64,000 nucleotides of DNA from Sphingomonas sp. JC676 (lineage in GTDB: Bacteria; Pseudomonadota; Alphaproteobacteria; Sphingomonadales; Sphingomonadaceae): NCBI RefSeq assembly GCF_014489075.1, contig NZ_JACTGR010000001.1, positions 1 through 64,000 on the forward strand, in the 5' to 3' direction. Made by a program: the position numbers and the translations under genes. Position 1 is the first letter of the stretch; every line of letters starts with the position of its first letter. Below the pieces are notes generated by a model. That model searched no databases. It saw nothing but the letters and a program-made list of their open reading frames with translations, and was not told where the DNA came from. Shown in pieces: positions 8,405 through 16,167 of the stretch.

Positions 8405-8967
8405 GCGACGATCGGGACACGCCGCCGTTCCGGCTTCGCGCGGAACTTCGCGCCCGCCGCGCCCGCCGCAAGGTCGGGATCCGGCTCGCCCTTGGCCTTG
8501 CCGGTATCGCCGCGCTCGGCGCGACGATCGTGGCGCCGCCGCTGCCGCGCTTGCTCTGGAACGCGTCGGCAAGTGCGCCGATCGGCCTCTATGCGATCCA
8601 TCCCGCCGCGCCGCTCGTGCGCGGCGACGGCGTTGCGGTGCGCACGCCGCTTGCCGTCCGAGCGCTCGCCGCCGAGCGCCGCTATGTCCCTGCGAACGTC
8701 CCGCTGTTGAAGCGGGTGGCGGCGGTGGCGGGCGACTTCGTCTGCGCGAAGGGACCCGAAATCCGCATCAACGCGCGGGTCGCCGCGCTGCGGCTGCCGC
8801 GCGACGCGGCGGGCCGGCCGATGCCTTGGTGGAACGGGTGCAGGGTCCTCCGCCCAGGAGAATATTTTCTGCTGATGCCCGCGCCGGCGTCGTTCGATGG
8901 CCGCTATTTCGGGCCGGTCCGGGCGTCCGCCATCATCGGCAAGGCGATGCCCCTATGGGTCCGCTGA
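8401..8967 (+). CDS. traF: TraF-like S26 family signal peptidase
   Basis: 188 residues. A basic N-terminus and one membrane helix (about 26-48) are followed by Ser-Ala-Pro-Ile-Gly-Leu-Tyr with Ser58 as likely nucleophile, and Leu-Leu-Lys-Arg-Val-Ala-Ala with Lys104 as likely general base: the Ser/Lys dyad of S26 peptidases. In conjugation systems TraF matures the pilin. The next gene overlaps it by 13 bases. No pilin or VirB/Trb genes are visible in the window, so its substrate may be elsewhere or absent. Confidence 0.85.
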   Translation: MSDDRDTPPFRLRAELRARRARRKVGIRLALGLAGIAALGATIVAPPLPRLLWNASASAPIGLYAIHPAAPLVRGDGVAVRTPLAVRALAAERRYVPANVPLLKRVAAVAGDFVCAKGPEIRINARVAALRLPRDAAGRPMPWWNGCRVLRPGEYFLLMPAPASFDGRYFGPVRASAIIGKAMPLWVR

Positions 8968-9599
8968 TCGCTCTGCTGGCCCTTGCGCCAGGGGCAAGCG
9001 CCGCGGCGCAAGCCGCCGATTTCGCCAGCCCCTGGGAGGCGATGGTGATCGAGGCGTCCCAGCGTTTCGGCGTACCGGAGGCCTGGATCTACCGCGTCAT
9101 ACAGGCCGAAAGCGGTGGCAGGACCATGGTTCGGGGACGGCCGATCACGAGCCCCAAAGGGGCCATGGGCCTGATGCAGCTGATGCCCGCCACCTATGCC
9201 GACATGGCCTCACGCCACGGCCTCGGCGGCGATCCCTATTTGCCCCGCGACAACATCCTGGCGGGCACCGCTTACCTTCGGCTCATGTACGATCGGTTCG
9301 GGTTTCCGGGGATGTTCGCGGCATATAATTGCGGTCCCGAGCGCTACGAGGCCTATCTGCAGGGCCGCCAGGGGCTGCCTGCGGAGACGCGATCCTATCT
9401 GGCTAGGATCACCTCGCGAAGATTGCCGCGGGCTCCGGAAGCTCCCTCTCAGATGGCCGGCGAGCCGCCCGCGCCGCCTCGGGTCACGGTGTTTTTTGCG
9501 CGCTCCGGCCAGTCGGACGGCGCGGACGCGGCAACGGACAAGGAGCAAGGATCGGGCATTTTCGTGCCGCTGCATGCCCGGGATTCCGACCCGAAATGA
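8955..9599 (+). CDS. Conjugation-associated lytic transglycosylase
   Basis: 214 residues. An N-terminal signal peptide is followed by a goose-type lysozyme/SLT domain: Ile-Gln-Ala-Glu-Ser-Gly-Gly with catalytic Glu52, then GAMGLMQLMPATY and a late Ala-Tyr-Asn-Cys-Gly-Pro. These enzymes cleave peptidoglycan to let a secretion or conjugation machine cross the wall (VirB1-like). It overlaps the TraF-like gene by 13 bases. The C-terminal about 60 residues are Pro/Ala-rich and probably unstructured. Confidence 0.88.
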   Translation: MGPLIALLALAPGASAAAQAADFASPWEAMVIEASQRFGVPEAWIYRVIQAESGGRTMVRGRPITSPKGAMGLMQLMPATYADMASRHGLGGDPYLPRDNILAGTAYLRLMYDRFGFPGMFAAYNCGPERYEAYLQGRQGLPAETRSYLARITSRRLPRAPEAPSQMAGEPPAPPRVTVFFARSGQSDGADAATDKEQGSGIFVPLHARDSDPK

Positions 9600-9826
9600 G
9601 GCGGGTTTGGCGGTTGATCCGTGTCCGGCCGGGCCAGCGCTTGGCGTCCCGGTCGCGGCATGCGCAGAGCTTGGGCGATCGGCAGACCGTGGCATGGGGA
9701 GCCCAGGTTTTCGCGAGCCGGAAGGGCAAGAGACGGGAGGAGAGCGAAAGCAAGATAAAGCAATGGCACCATGCCGCCCCGATGGTGGCGGCAAGTGCTT
9801 GTCTGCACATCGATTTTGGAAAAGCT

Positions 9827-9863
9827 GGGATGGCGCCATGCCGGATGGCGGTGGCGCCATCCC
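9827..9863. repeat. 12-bp inverted repeat upstream of the relaxase, possible oriT part
   Basis: GGGATGGCGCCA (9827-9838) is the perfect reverse complement of TGGCGCCATCCC (9852-9863), separated by 13 bases, in the 361-base gap before the relaxase. Transfer origins commonly contain such inverted repeats near the relaxase gene. A terminator is the alternative, but no T-run follows. The rest of the gap holds no gene I can support. Confidence 0.4.
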
Positions 9864-9960
9864 CCTTGGAAGTCGCGGAAATCCGTCCTTTCCATGGCGT
9901 CATGGGCCGCGGGACGCCGGGGCCTTCCCTGTTCGGCTCTGTCCTCGGAGCGCGCAGCCG

Positions 9961-11934
9961 GTGACCGACGACGACGAATTCGAGCCCCGTCTGGGCAGGA
10001 TGCGGGCCAAGGGCTCGAAGCGCGGCCGGAAATATCTGCACCAGGTCCTTCAGGCTGCCGCGCTGGCGGCGACCGGCAAGGGTGCGCGCCGGGCCTTTTA
10101 CGGCAGCCGGATCGGACGCGGGGCGGGGGCGGGCCGCGTGCTCGCCAGTCGCGACGCGCTGGGCCGCTTCCGCCAGCGCCGGGTGATCATCAAGTCCCGC
10201 GTGGTGCGCCTGGCGGGAAGGGGCATGCAGAATGCCCGCGCCCATCTGCGCTACATCCAGCGGGACGGAGTCACGCGCGAAGGTGAGCCCGGCAGGCTCT
10301 ACGGCGCCGAGCGCGATGCCGAGGACGGCAAGGCGTTCCTCGATCGCGCGACCGACGACCGCCACCAGTTCCGGTTCATCGTCTCCGCCGAGGACGGCGC
10401 GGAATATGTGGATCTGAAGCCGCTGACCCGCCAGCTGATGGCGCAGATGGAGGAGGATCTCGGCACCCGCCTCGACTGGGTGGCGGTGGACCATTTCAAC
10501 ACCGGCCATCCGCACACCCACATCATGCTGCGCGGGTGCGACGATCGCGGCCAGGATCTGATCCTTGCGCGCGAGTATCTGTCGACCGGTATGCGGGAGC
10601 GCGCCGCCGAGATCGTCGATCTTGATCTCGGCCCCAGGACCGATCGCGAAATCCAGCGGCGGCTGCTGCGCGAAGTCGACCAGGAACGCTGGACAAGCCT
10701 CGACCGCCAACTGGTGGTATCGATCGACGAGCGCGGCTGGGTAAGTCCGGCACGAAACGCGCCGGTCCTGCAGGCGGCGCTGACCGGTCGGCTTGCAAAG
10801 CTCGAACGCATGGGACTGGCGGAGCAGGTTGCACCCGGGCGCTGGCGGCTCGATCGCCATGTCGAGGCCGTGCTGCGCGCGATGGGCGAGCGCGGCGACA
10901 TCATCAAGACGATGCACCGGGAGCTGGCCCAGCGTTCGGCCGGGTTGGTTGCCCCCGACGAAGATCTGTCGATCTTCATGCCGGTGGCGGCGCCGCAGCC
11001 CCTCGTCGGCCGCCTGGTCGCGCGCGGCCTCTCCGACGAACTGCGCGACCATCACTATGTCATGCTCGACGCGACCGACGGGCGCACCCACTATGTCGAT
11101 CTCGGCCGAGGGGACACGCTGGAGCCGCTTCCGGACGGTGCGATCGTCCGTGTCGAACGACGCGCGGCACAGGTTCGCGCCGCCGACCGCGTTGTCGCCG
11201 AGGTCGCTGCCGCCCATGGCGGCCGCTACAGCATCGACCTCCACTTGCGCCACGATGCTTCCGCGACCCAGGCCTTTGCCGAAACGCATGTCCGGCGGCT
11301 GGAAGCGATGCGCCGCCTGACAGGCAGCGTCGATCGCGACCCGGACGGGAGCTGGCGCATCGCCCCCGACCATCTCGAGCGCGCCGAGGCGTTCGAGCAG
11401 CGTCAGCTGCGCGATCGGCCGGTCACCGTCGAGATCCTGTCCCGGCTGCCGCTCGAGCAGCAGGTCGGGACCGATGGCGCGACCTGGCTGGACCGGCAGC
11501 TGACCGCGGCCGATCCGGTGCCGCTCGGCGACGCGGGGTTCGGAGCGGCGGCGCGCGATGCGCAGCGCCAGCGCATCCGCTGGTTGATGGCCCGAGGATT
11601 GGCTGAGCAGGGCGATGGAGCGCCGGTTTTCCGGGCCAACCTCGTCGAGGTCCTGCGCCGCCGCGAATTGTTACGTGTCGCCGGGCAGCTTTCAGGTGAG
11701 CTCGGATTGTGCTTCGTCGAGGCGAAGCCGGGCGACCCTGTCGAAGGTGTCCTGCGGCGGCATGTCGATCTCGCGAGCGGCCGCTGCGGCGTGGTCGAGA
11801 AGAGCAAGGAATTCACCCTGGTGCCGTGGCGTCCGGTGCTGGAGCGTCAGCTCGGCAAACCGGTCGCCGGCGTGATGCGCGAGCACGGCATCTCCTGGAC
11901 CATCGGGCGCGGGCGCGGACAGTCGATCTCGTGA
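9961..11934 (+). CDS. rlxS: DUF3363/VirD2-type relaxase
   Basis: 657 residues from the GTG at 9961 (CGGAG upstream); the open frame extends earlier but that part overlaps the transglycosylase. The N-terminus is strongly basic. The relaxase core has Ala-Val-Asp-His-Phe-Asn-Thr-Gly-His-Pro-His-Thr-His with metal-binding His183/185/187. The long C-terminal region matches the layout of DUF3363 relaxases of sphingomonad integrative elements. It would nick oriT and pilot the strand. No coupling protein follows; a DUF6771-like gene and defence cargo come next instead. Confidence 0.9.
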   Translation: MTDDDEFEPRLGRMRAKGSKRGRKYLHQVLQAAALAATGKGARRAFYGSRIGRGAGAGRVLASRDALGRFRQRRVIIKSRVVRLAGRGMQNARAHLRYIQRDGVTREGEPGRLYGAERDAEDGKAFLDRATDDRHQFRFIVSAEDGAEYVDLKPLTRQLMAQMEEDLGTRLDWVAVDHFNTGHPHTHIMLRGCDDRGQDLILAREYLSTGMRERAAEIVDLDLGPRTDREIQRRLLREVDQERWTSLDRQLVVSIDERGWVSPARNAPVLQAALTGRLAKLERMGLAEQVAPGRWRLDRHVEAVLRAMGERGDIIKTMHRELAQRSAGLVAPDEDLSIFMPVAAPQPLVGRLVARGLSDELRDHHYVMLDATDGRTHYVDLGRGDTLEPLPDGAIVRVERRAAQVRAADRVVAEVAAAHGGRYSIDLHLRHDASATQAFAETHVRRLEAMRRLTGSVDRDPDGSWRIAPDHLERAEAFEQRQLRDRPVTVEILSRLPLEQQVGTDGATWLDRQLTAADPVPLGDAGFGAAARDAQRQRIRWLMARGLAEQGDGAPVFRANLVEVLRRRELLRVAGQLSGELGLCFVEAKPGDPVEGVLRRHVDLASGRCGVVEKSKEFTLVPWRPVLERQLGKPVAGVMREHGISWTIGRGRGQSIS

Positions 11935-11970
11935 CTTGGCAATGTTCCTGGTTTGTGCCAGTTTTCCGGC

Positions 11971-12174
11971 ATGGACCGACTCATGCCCGAACCGCCCTTC
12001 GATGCGATCTCCACGGCGATCCTCGCCGCGCCCGGCTGGGCGCGTGTCGGCATCACCATGCCGGACAGCCGGATGCGCGAGCAGGCGGCGGAGGCGTTGG
12101 CGCGCGCGATCGTCGATGGGCTTAGGCATATCCCGGACACAATGACTGAGGATCAGCTGGCACTGCCGATCTGA
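11971..12174 (+). CDS. Small DUF6771-like protein
   Basis: 67 residues from the ATG at 11971. It has FDAISTAILAAPGWARVG, a Met-Arg-Glu-Gln-Ala-Ala-Glu stretch and ends Asp-Gln-Leu-Ala-Leu-Pro-Ile. This pattern recurs in small proteins beside sphingomonad relaxase genes (annotated, as I recall, DUF6771). Function unknown. It begins 36 bases after the relaxase stop and is probably part of the same transcript. Confidence 0.7.
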   Translation: MDRLMPEPPFDAISTAILAAPGWARVGITMPDSRMREQAAEALARAIVDGLRHIPDTMTEDQLALPI

Positions 12175-12220
12175 ATCCATTTGGGGTTGCATCGGCGTGC
12201 GAACACGCGAACCTAGGCCT

Positions 12221-13129
12221 ATGAAAACCGACCTCGACCATCTTCCCGAACGCAAGCGGCGTGAGCTGGAGCAGGTCGTGAAGATCCTGTTCGAGGAATT
12301 CGAGGACGCGCTCGCTGGCCGCAATGCGCCGCATCGCAAGGCTGGGCGCATCCTCAAGATAATTCTGTTCGGATCCCATGCGCGGGGCGACTGGGTCGAG
12401 GACCCGGTCGGCGGTTATTTCTCGGATTATGACCTGCTGGTCGTCGTGAACCATGACGAGCTGGCGGACGTCGCGGAATATTGGACCGCGGCCGAGGACC
12501 ACCTCGTCCGCGATTATGTCGTGACGAAACGGCTCAAGACCCAGGTCGGCTTCATCGTCCACAGCCTGACCGACGTGAACCGGCAGCTGAAGCACGGCCG
12601 GTACTTCTTCACCGACATCGTGCGCGACGGGATCGCGCTGTACGAGGCGCCGGACCATCCGTTCGCGCATCCCGAGCCGCTCTCCGAGGAAACTGCGCTG
12701 GCGGAAGCGCGAGGGTATTTCGAAGAGTGGTTTCCGAGCGGAAAAGCCTTTCTTCGAAGCGCGGAATTCATGAAAGGAGAAGGGCGCCCGAAGGAGGCGG
12801 CATTTCTCCTCCATCAATCGGCAGAGCGCCTCTATCATTGCTTGCTGCTCGTTCGAACGCTGTACAGCCCGAAGTCGCACAAGCTGAATTTCCTCCGCGA
12901 TCTATGTGAAGAGCTGGAACCACGCCTCATCGTTGCATGGCCGCGCGACACCAAGTTCACCCAGCGATGCTTCGAGCTGCTCCGCCGCGCCTATGTCGAT
13001 GCGCGCTACTCCCCCCACTACAAGATCACGGCAGAAGAGCTTGGGTGGCTCATCGAGCGGGTGACGGTTCTACAAGATCTCATTCGAGCTGCCTGCGACG
13101 AATGCATTGCGGACGACGACCGGCAGTAA
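12221..13129 (+). CDS. Nucleotidyltransferase-HEPN fusion protein
   Basis: 302 residues from the ATG at 12221. The N-terminal half is a minimal nucleotidyltransferase: FGSHARGDW at about 50-58 and Phe-Ser-Asp-Tyr-Asp-Leu at 67-72, giving the G-S...D-x-D active site. The C-terminal half (about 165-300) is helical and HEPN-like, with LLHQSAERLYHCLLL and Arg-Tyr-Ser-Pro-His-Tyr late in the domain. In MNT-HEPN toxin-antitoxin pairs the transferase modifies and silences the HEPN ribonuclease; here both lie in one chain, a known fused form. Set between mobilisation genes and other defence-like genes. Confidence 0.85.
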   Translation: MKTDLDHLPERKRRELEQVVKILFEEFEDALAGRNAPHRKAGRILKIILFGSHARGDWVEDPVGGYFSDYDLLVVVNHDELADVAEYWTAAEDHLVRDYVVTKRLKTQVGFIVHSLTDVNRQLKHGRYFFTDIVRDGIALYEAPDHPFAHPEPLSEETALAEARGYFEEWFPSGKAFLRSAEFMKGEGRPKEAAFLLHQSAERLYHCLLLVRTLYSPKSHKLNFLRDLCEELEPRLIVAWPRDTKFTQRCFELLRRAYVDARYSPHYKITAEELGWLIERVTVLQDLIRAACDECIADDDRQ

Positions 13130-13369
13130 CAGATCTGAGCGTGACCAAGTTCGCGGTGGGCCTACCTATCAATCGCAATGTTTGTCGAACTGTTAGGAGT
13201 CCGAACTTGGCCAGGAAGCGATGGCGACTTTTCGCCCCAATCTAAGACATTCGACGCAGTGCCCGCGCAACCCAAAGCGGTCGGTCGTTTAAACAGGACA
13301 AGCCGGACCGCGCTCTGAAGTTAGCTTGTAGCAATAATCCAATGAGCTCGGCAGAAAGGGGGCAAGGCG

Positions 13370-13804
13370 ATGAAGGATTGGGAGCGTGCATTCCATGAGC
13401 GATTTGAGATCAGCATCAGTCCACGTCATCCGCTGACGACGAAAATCCTTGATGCCCACGCTACGATCGAGGGCGAGCTTGATGCGTTTGCTCAAGCAGC
13501 GCTGCCGCGGGCAGATCGACTTCGTGGTATGGGCTTTGTGCAGAAAGCAAGCTTGTTCGCAGCTAGTCTGGTTCTAGTCGACGCTATTGTTGATCCGCTC
13601 GTGAAGGCACTTTCTCGGGTCAATGAGTTGCGAAACTCGGTGGCGCATAACGCGCCCGAGCACGAGATCGAGCAAAAGCTTTCGGTCTTCATGAGCGGTC
13701 TGCCGCCTTCGGCGGAAGCAAGCCGCGACTTTGATAGCTCGGTGGCCTTCCTCTTGGGTACGATCGTCGTCGCGGCAAACGAACATCTGAGAAGGTCAGC
13801 TTAG
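13370..13804 (+). CDS. HEPN-like protein, candidate RNase toxin
   Basis: 144 residues; AAAGGGGG upstream supports the ATG at 13370. Mostly alpha-helical, with Arg-Asn-Ser-Val-Ala-His at 88-93, the R-x4-H pattern of HEPN nuclease active sites, preceded by a Leu/Val-rich helix. No nucleotidyltransferase or other antitoxin partner adjoins it; the nearest is the fusion gene 240 bases upstream. The HEPN assignment is by motif and helical context only. Confidence 0.6.
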   Translation: MKDWERAFHERFEISISPRHPLTTKILDAHATIEGELDAFAQAALPRADRLRGMGFVQKASLFAASLVLVDAIVDPLVKALSRVNELRNSVAHNAPEHEIEQKLSVFMSGLPPSAEASRDFDSSVAFLLGTIVVAANEHLRRSA

Positions 13805-13862
13805 CGCCCAAAGTCGGTCGTTCATTACCTTGATCGCAGCAGCGGGAGCGGTCATTCGCTAA

Positions 13863-13952
13863 CCCTCGTCTCCCTCGTCTCCCTCGTCTCCCTCGTCTCC
13901 CTCGTCTCCCTCGTCTCCCTCGTCTCCCTCGTCTCCCTCGTCTCCCTCGTCT
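13863..13952. repeat. Ten perfect 9-bp tandem repeats (CCCTCGTCT)
   Basis: Ten uninterrupted identical copies of a 9-base unit, then divergence. It lies in the 250-base gap between the HEPN-like gene and the 3' end of the nuclease gene. The same word occurs once at about 18070, on the far side of the restriction-modification operon. Read as protein it would be a Thr-Arg-Glu repeat, but no gene needs it. Length variation between strains is likely. Confidence 0.9.
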
Positions 13953-14053
13953 GCGAGTGCGCGATCATCTCCGTGCGCGCCGGATGCGTGAACGCGTCCA
14001 TTTTCCGGCTAGCGGAACCGGCGGGATCGCAGTGAATCGGGTTCTCGCGGGAC

Positions 14054-14836
14054 CTATGGGCTGAGCGGGGAATGGCGCTCGGTGCTGTTGGTCGCACGGC
14101 TGGTCGCGGCGGCCGGAGCGGACGTTCCCCGCATGTCGATCCAGAGATGATGCAGCGCAATCGGCACGCCGCTAGCCCGCGCGTTTTTCGACCGATGCCG
14201 GACTATGCGCAGCGTGGCGTCGCCGGCAATGCGCCGCAGACCGTCTCGGTGCGACCAGCCGCCGATCCCTGCCTTGGTAAGCACGAGTATCCACCTGTTG
14301 ATGCGCACCAGCCACTCCTCGAGCTTTCCGGTCTGGACGTAGCCAATCATGACGCCGACGCTGTGCGCCGATCCGTGGGCGCCGCTCTTGAAGCGCTGCA
14401 TGCCACCGGTGGTCCGCTTCTGCGTGTGCAGGTATTCCCGCCGCTCGCGATCCTTGGCCACGGGTGTCGGGAGACGCTTGCATTCGATTGGTAGGATGGG
14501 GTCGTAGAGCGAGTGTCGGCGGCCATCGATCCATATCACGCACCCGCACGGACCGGGGACCAGATCTAGCGTGCGCCCCCCGGCGACGGGGTCGGGCACC
14601 TCTCCCTGGAACACGATCATGTCGAACCCGGCCGTCCGGGTCGCGCTGTTGAGGAACTGGCAGAGCTGGGCCGTGAGCCGCGTCTCTGCGGTGGCCGGCG
14701 GCCGGCCGTAATCGTCGCGCCAGCTGGCGAGCTGGCCGTATATAAAATCTATGACCGCCTCGAGCCAGGCCGACGGACGGTGGAGGGTCGGCGACAGGCT
14801 GCCAACCGGTCCGGCGGTCGTTTCGTCGGCGAGCAC
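14054..14836 (-). CDS. PD-(D/E)xK-like nuclease of a restriction-modification operon
   Basis: 260 residues from the GTG at 14836, which overlaps the stop of the methyltransferase fragment by one base (TAGTG). Candidate catalytic residues are Glu51, Asp91 (Arg-Thr-Leu-Asp-Leu-Val) and Glu118-Cys-Lys120 (Pro-Ile-Glu-Cys-Lys-Arg-Leu), the classic E..D..ExK spacing. It is last in the operon after the RHH protein and methyltransferase, which suggests it is the restriction endonuclease or a nuclease partner of the methylase. The last about 40 residues look disordered. Confidence 0.7.
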   Translation of the reverse strand: MLADETTAGPVGSLSPTLHRPSAWLEAVIDFIYGQLASWRDDYGRPPATAETRLTAQLCQFLNSATRTAGFDMIVFQGEVPDPVAGGRTLDLVPGPCGCVIWIDGRRHSLYDPILPIECKRLPTPVAKDRERREYLHTQKRTTGGMQRFKSGAHGSAHSVGVMIGYVQTGKLEEWLVRINRWILVLTKAGIGGWSHRDGLRRIAGDATLRIVRHRSKNARASGVPIALHHLWIDMRGTSAPAAATSRATNSTERHSPLSP

Positions 14837-16167
14837 TAGAAGCCCTGCTCGCGAAGATCGGCCAAGACGTCGTCCGCGTCCCTGAGCGCCACCGAGGGCA
14901 GCCAGTAGCGCAGGCGGTCCGGCTTCAGCAGGAACACGAAGGATGTGTCGTAGACCCTCGCCACGCGGGTCATGGTGAGCGACGATCCTCGCGAGGCATA
15001 GAGGAGCGCGTCGAGACGGCCTGTGAGCTGCTCTGTCTGCGACCAGTCCAGTTCGGCGTCCCCAAACGCGAACGCCTGGATGACCGTGCCGCCGAGGTCG
15101 AGGAAGCCCGATGGTCGGAGCGGATTCTTCGGATAGAGGGCGTTGACCTGTTGCGCGAAGGCGGCGGCGAACTGCTCGATGCCGTCCGCCGCCCTCCGGC
15201 GCGCGAGCGGCGAGGAGTTCCCGAGGCGGACGTAGTCGAGATAGTAGTCGACGATGTCGTGCGCGATGCGGAACTCGTTTTCGCTGAGGTCGAGGCCGAC
15301 CGCATTCGGATCGAAGGGTAGGTCGTAGACGTCGCGGGCGGATAGCGAGGTCGCCTTTTGCGATAGCATCTTTACGCTGATGGCGGCGACGTAGGCCCGC
15401 AGGCCGATGGCCTGCGACCTCAGCCATTTCGCTACCGGCTCCAGTTCCTCCGCGCGACGGGCGGGAAAGCCGACGATCTGCGTCCGGTAGGTGAGGTAGC
15501 TCTCCGTCCACAGCACGCTGGGTAGGTCGGCATGCTCGCGCACAAGCAGCATAGGCGGCGTGAAGCGCGAGGGGCTGCGCGGCCGCTCAATGGGCTTGTC
15601 GTCGACCGTGCCGATGCGCGAGCGGTCGACGCCGTCCAGCGTCAGGGCCTCCGACGGCAGGACCCGCTGTCCACGGAGGTGTTCGGCCTCGGTCGCCCGC
15701 TCGAGTGCGCCTTCGATGAACCCTTCTCCGTAGTCCCAACCCATCGCCTCGGCGTAGGCGGCGAGCGACGGCATCTCCCGCAGCCGCTTGACGAACGCGT
15801 AGGTACGCGCGCCGCCGAGCAGGTTCGACCGCCACAGGTCCGGGCTGTGGTCGGTCGCAGCCGCGATCCTGGGAATGCGGTGGAGGTCGTAGCTGTCGAT
15901 GTCGAAGCGCTGGCTGGCGTTCGCGCGCGCGGTCCTGCGGAAGACGGCGTGCAGGATGTTTCCTTCGGGGGACGGCGGCTCGGCGACCGCGATGACGGTC
16001 ACGACCTTCGTGTCCTTGGAGAAGAGCCCGCGAACGGACACGAAGTCGAGCACCTCGCGCACGTTCCAGCTGGCCAAGAACAGTCTGCGAAAGTCGGGTT
16101 TCTCGTTGTAGAGCAGGTTGTATTGCTGGAGCATGCCAAGGATGCCGCCGGGCCGGAGCAGCTTCAT
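14836..16167 (-). CDS. DNA N6-adenine methyltransferase, C-terminal part (frameshifted)
   Basis: 443 residues starting MKLLRPGGILGML, which is the middle of a methyltransferase rather than a natural N-terminus: this text normally follows the NPPF motif. The rest probably holds the target-recognition and helical regions. Its ATG overlaps the stop of the upstream fragment (ATGA), so restarted translation is possible. One added base in the four-G tract at 16204-16207 joins both fragments into one protein of about 955 residues. Confidence 0.75.
   Translation of the reverse strand: MKLLRPGGILGMLQQYNLLYNEKPDFRRLFLASWNVREVLDFVSVRGLFSKDTKVVTVIAVAEPPSPEGNILHAVFRRTARANASQRFDIDSYDLHRIPRIAAATDHSPDLWRSNLLGGARTYAFVKRLREMPSLAAYAEAMGWDYGEGFIEGALERATEAEHLRGQRVLPSEALTLDGVDRSRIGTVDDKPIERPRSPSRFTPPMLLVREHADLPSVLWTESYLTYRTQIVGFPARRAEELEPVAKWLRSQAIGLRAYVAAISVKMLSQKATSLSARDVYDLPFDPNAVGLDLSENEFRIAHDIVDYYLDYVRLGNSSPLARRRAADGIEQFAAAFAQQVNALYPKNPLRPSGFLDLGGTVIQAFAFGDAELDWSQTEQLTGRLDALLYASRGSSLTMTRVARVYDTSFVFLLKPDRLRYWLPSVALRDADDVLADLREQGF

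Noticed and set aside
7139..8572. 477-codon minus-strand frame
   Set aside because: Overlaps the DUF736, HTH and TraF-like genes, which have clear identity; composition is Arg/Gly-rich noise.
9484..11373. 629-codon minus-strand frame opposite the relaxase
   Set aside because: Antisense shadow; the plus-strand relaxase has His-x-His and family layout.
12196..12214. GAAC repeat before the MNT-HEPN gene
   Set aside because: Only four bases separate the GAAC words, so it does not fit the SOS operator.
13863..13952. CRISPR array
   Set aside because: Units are 9 bases and contiguous, without spacers.
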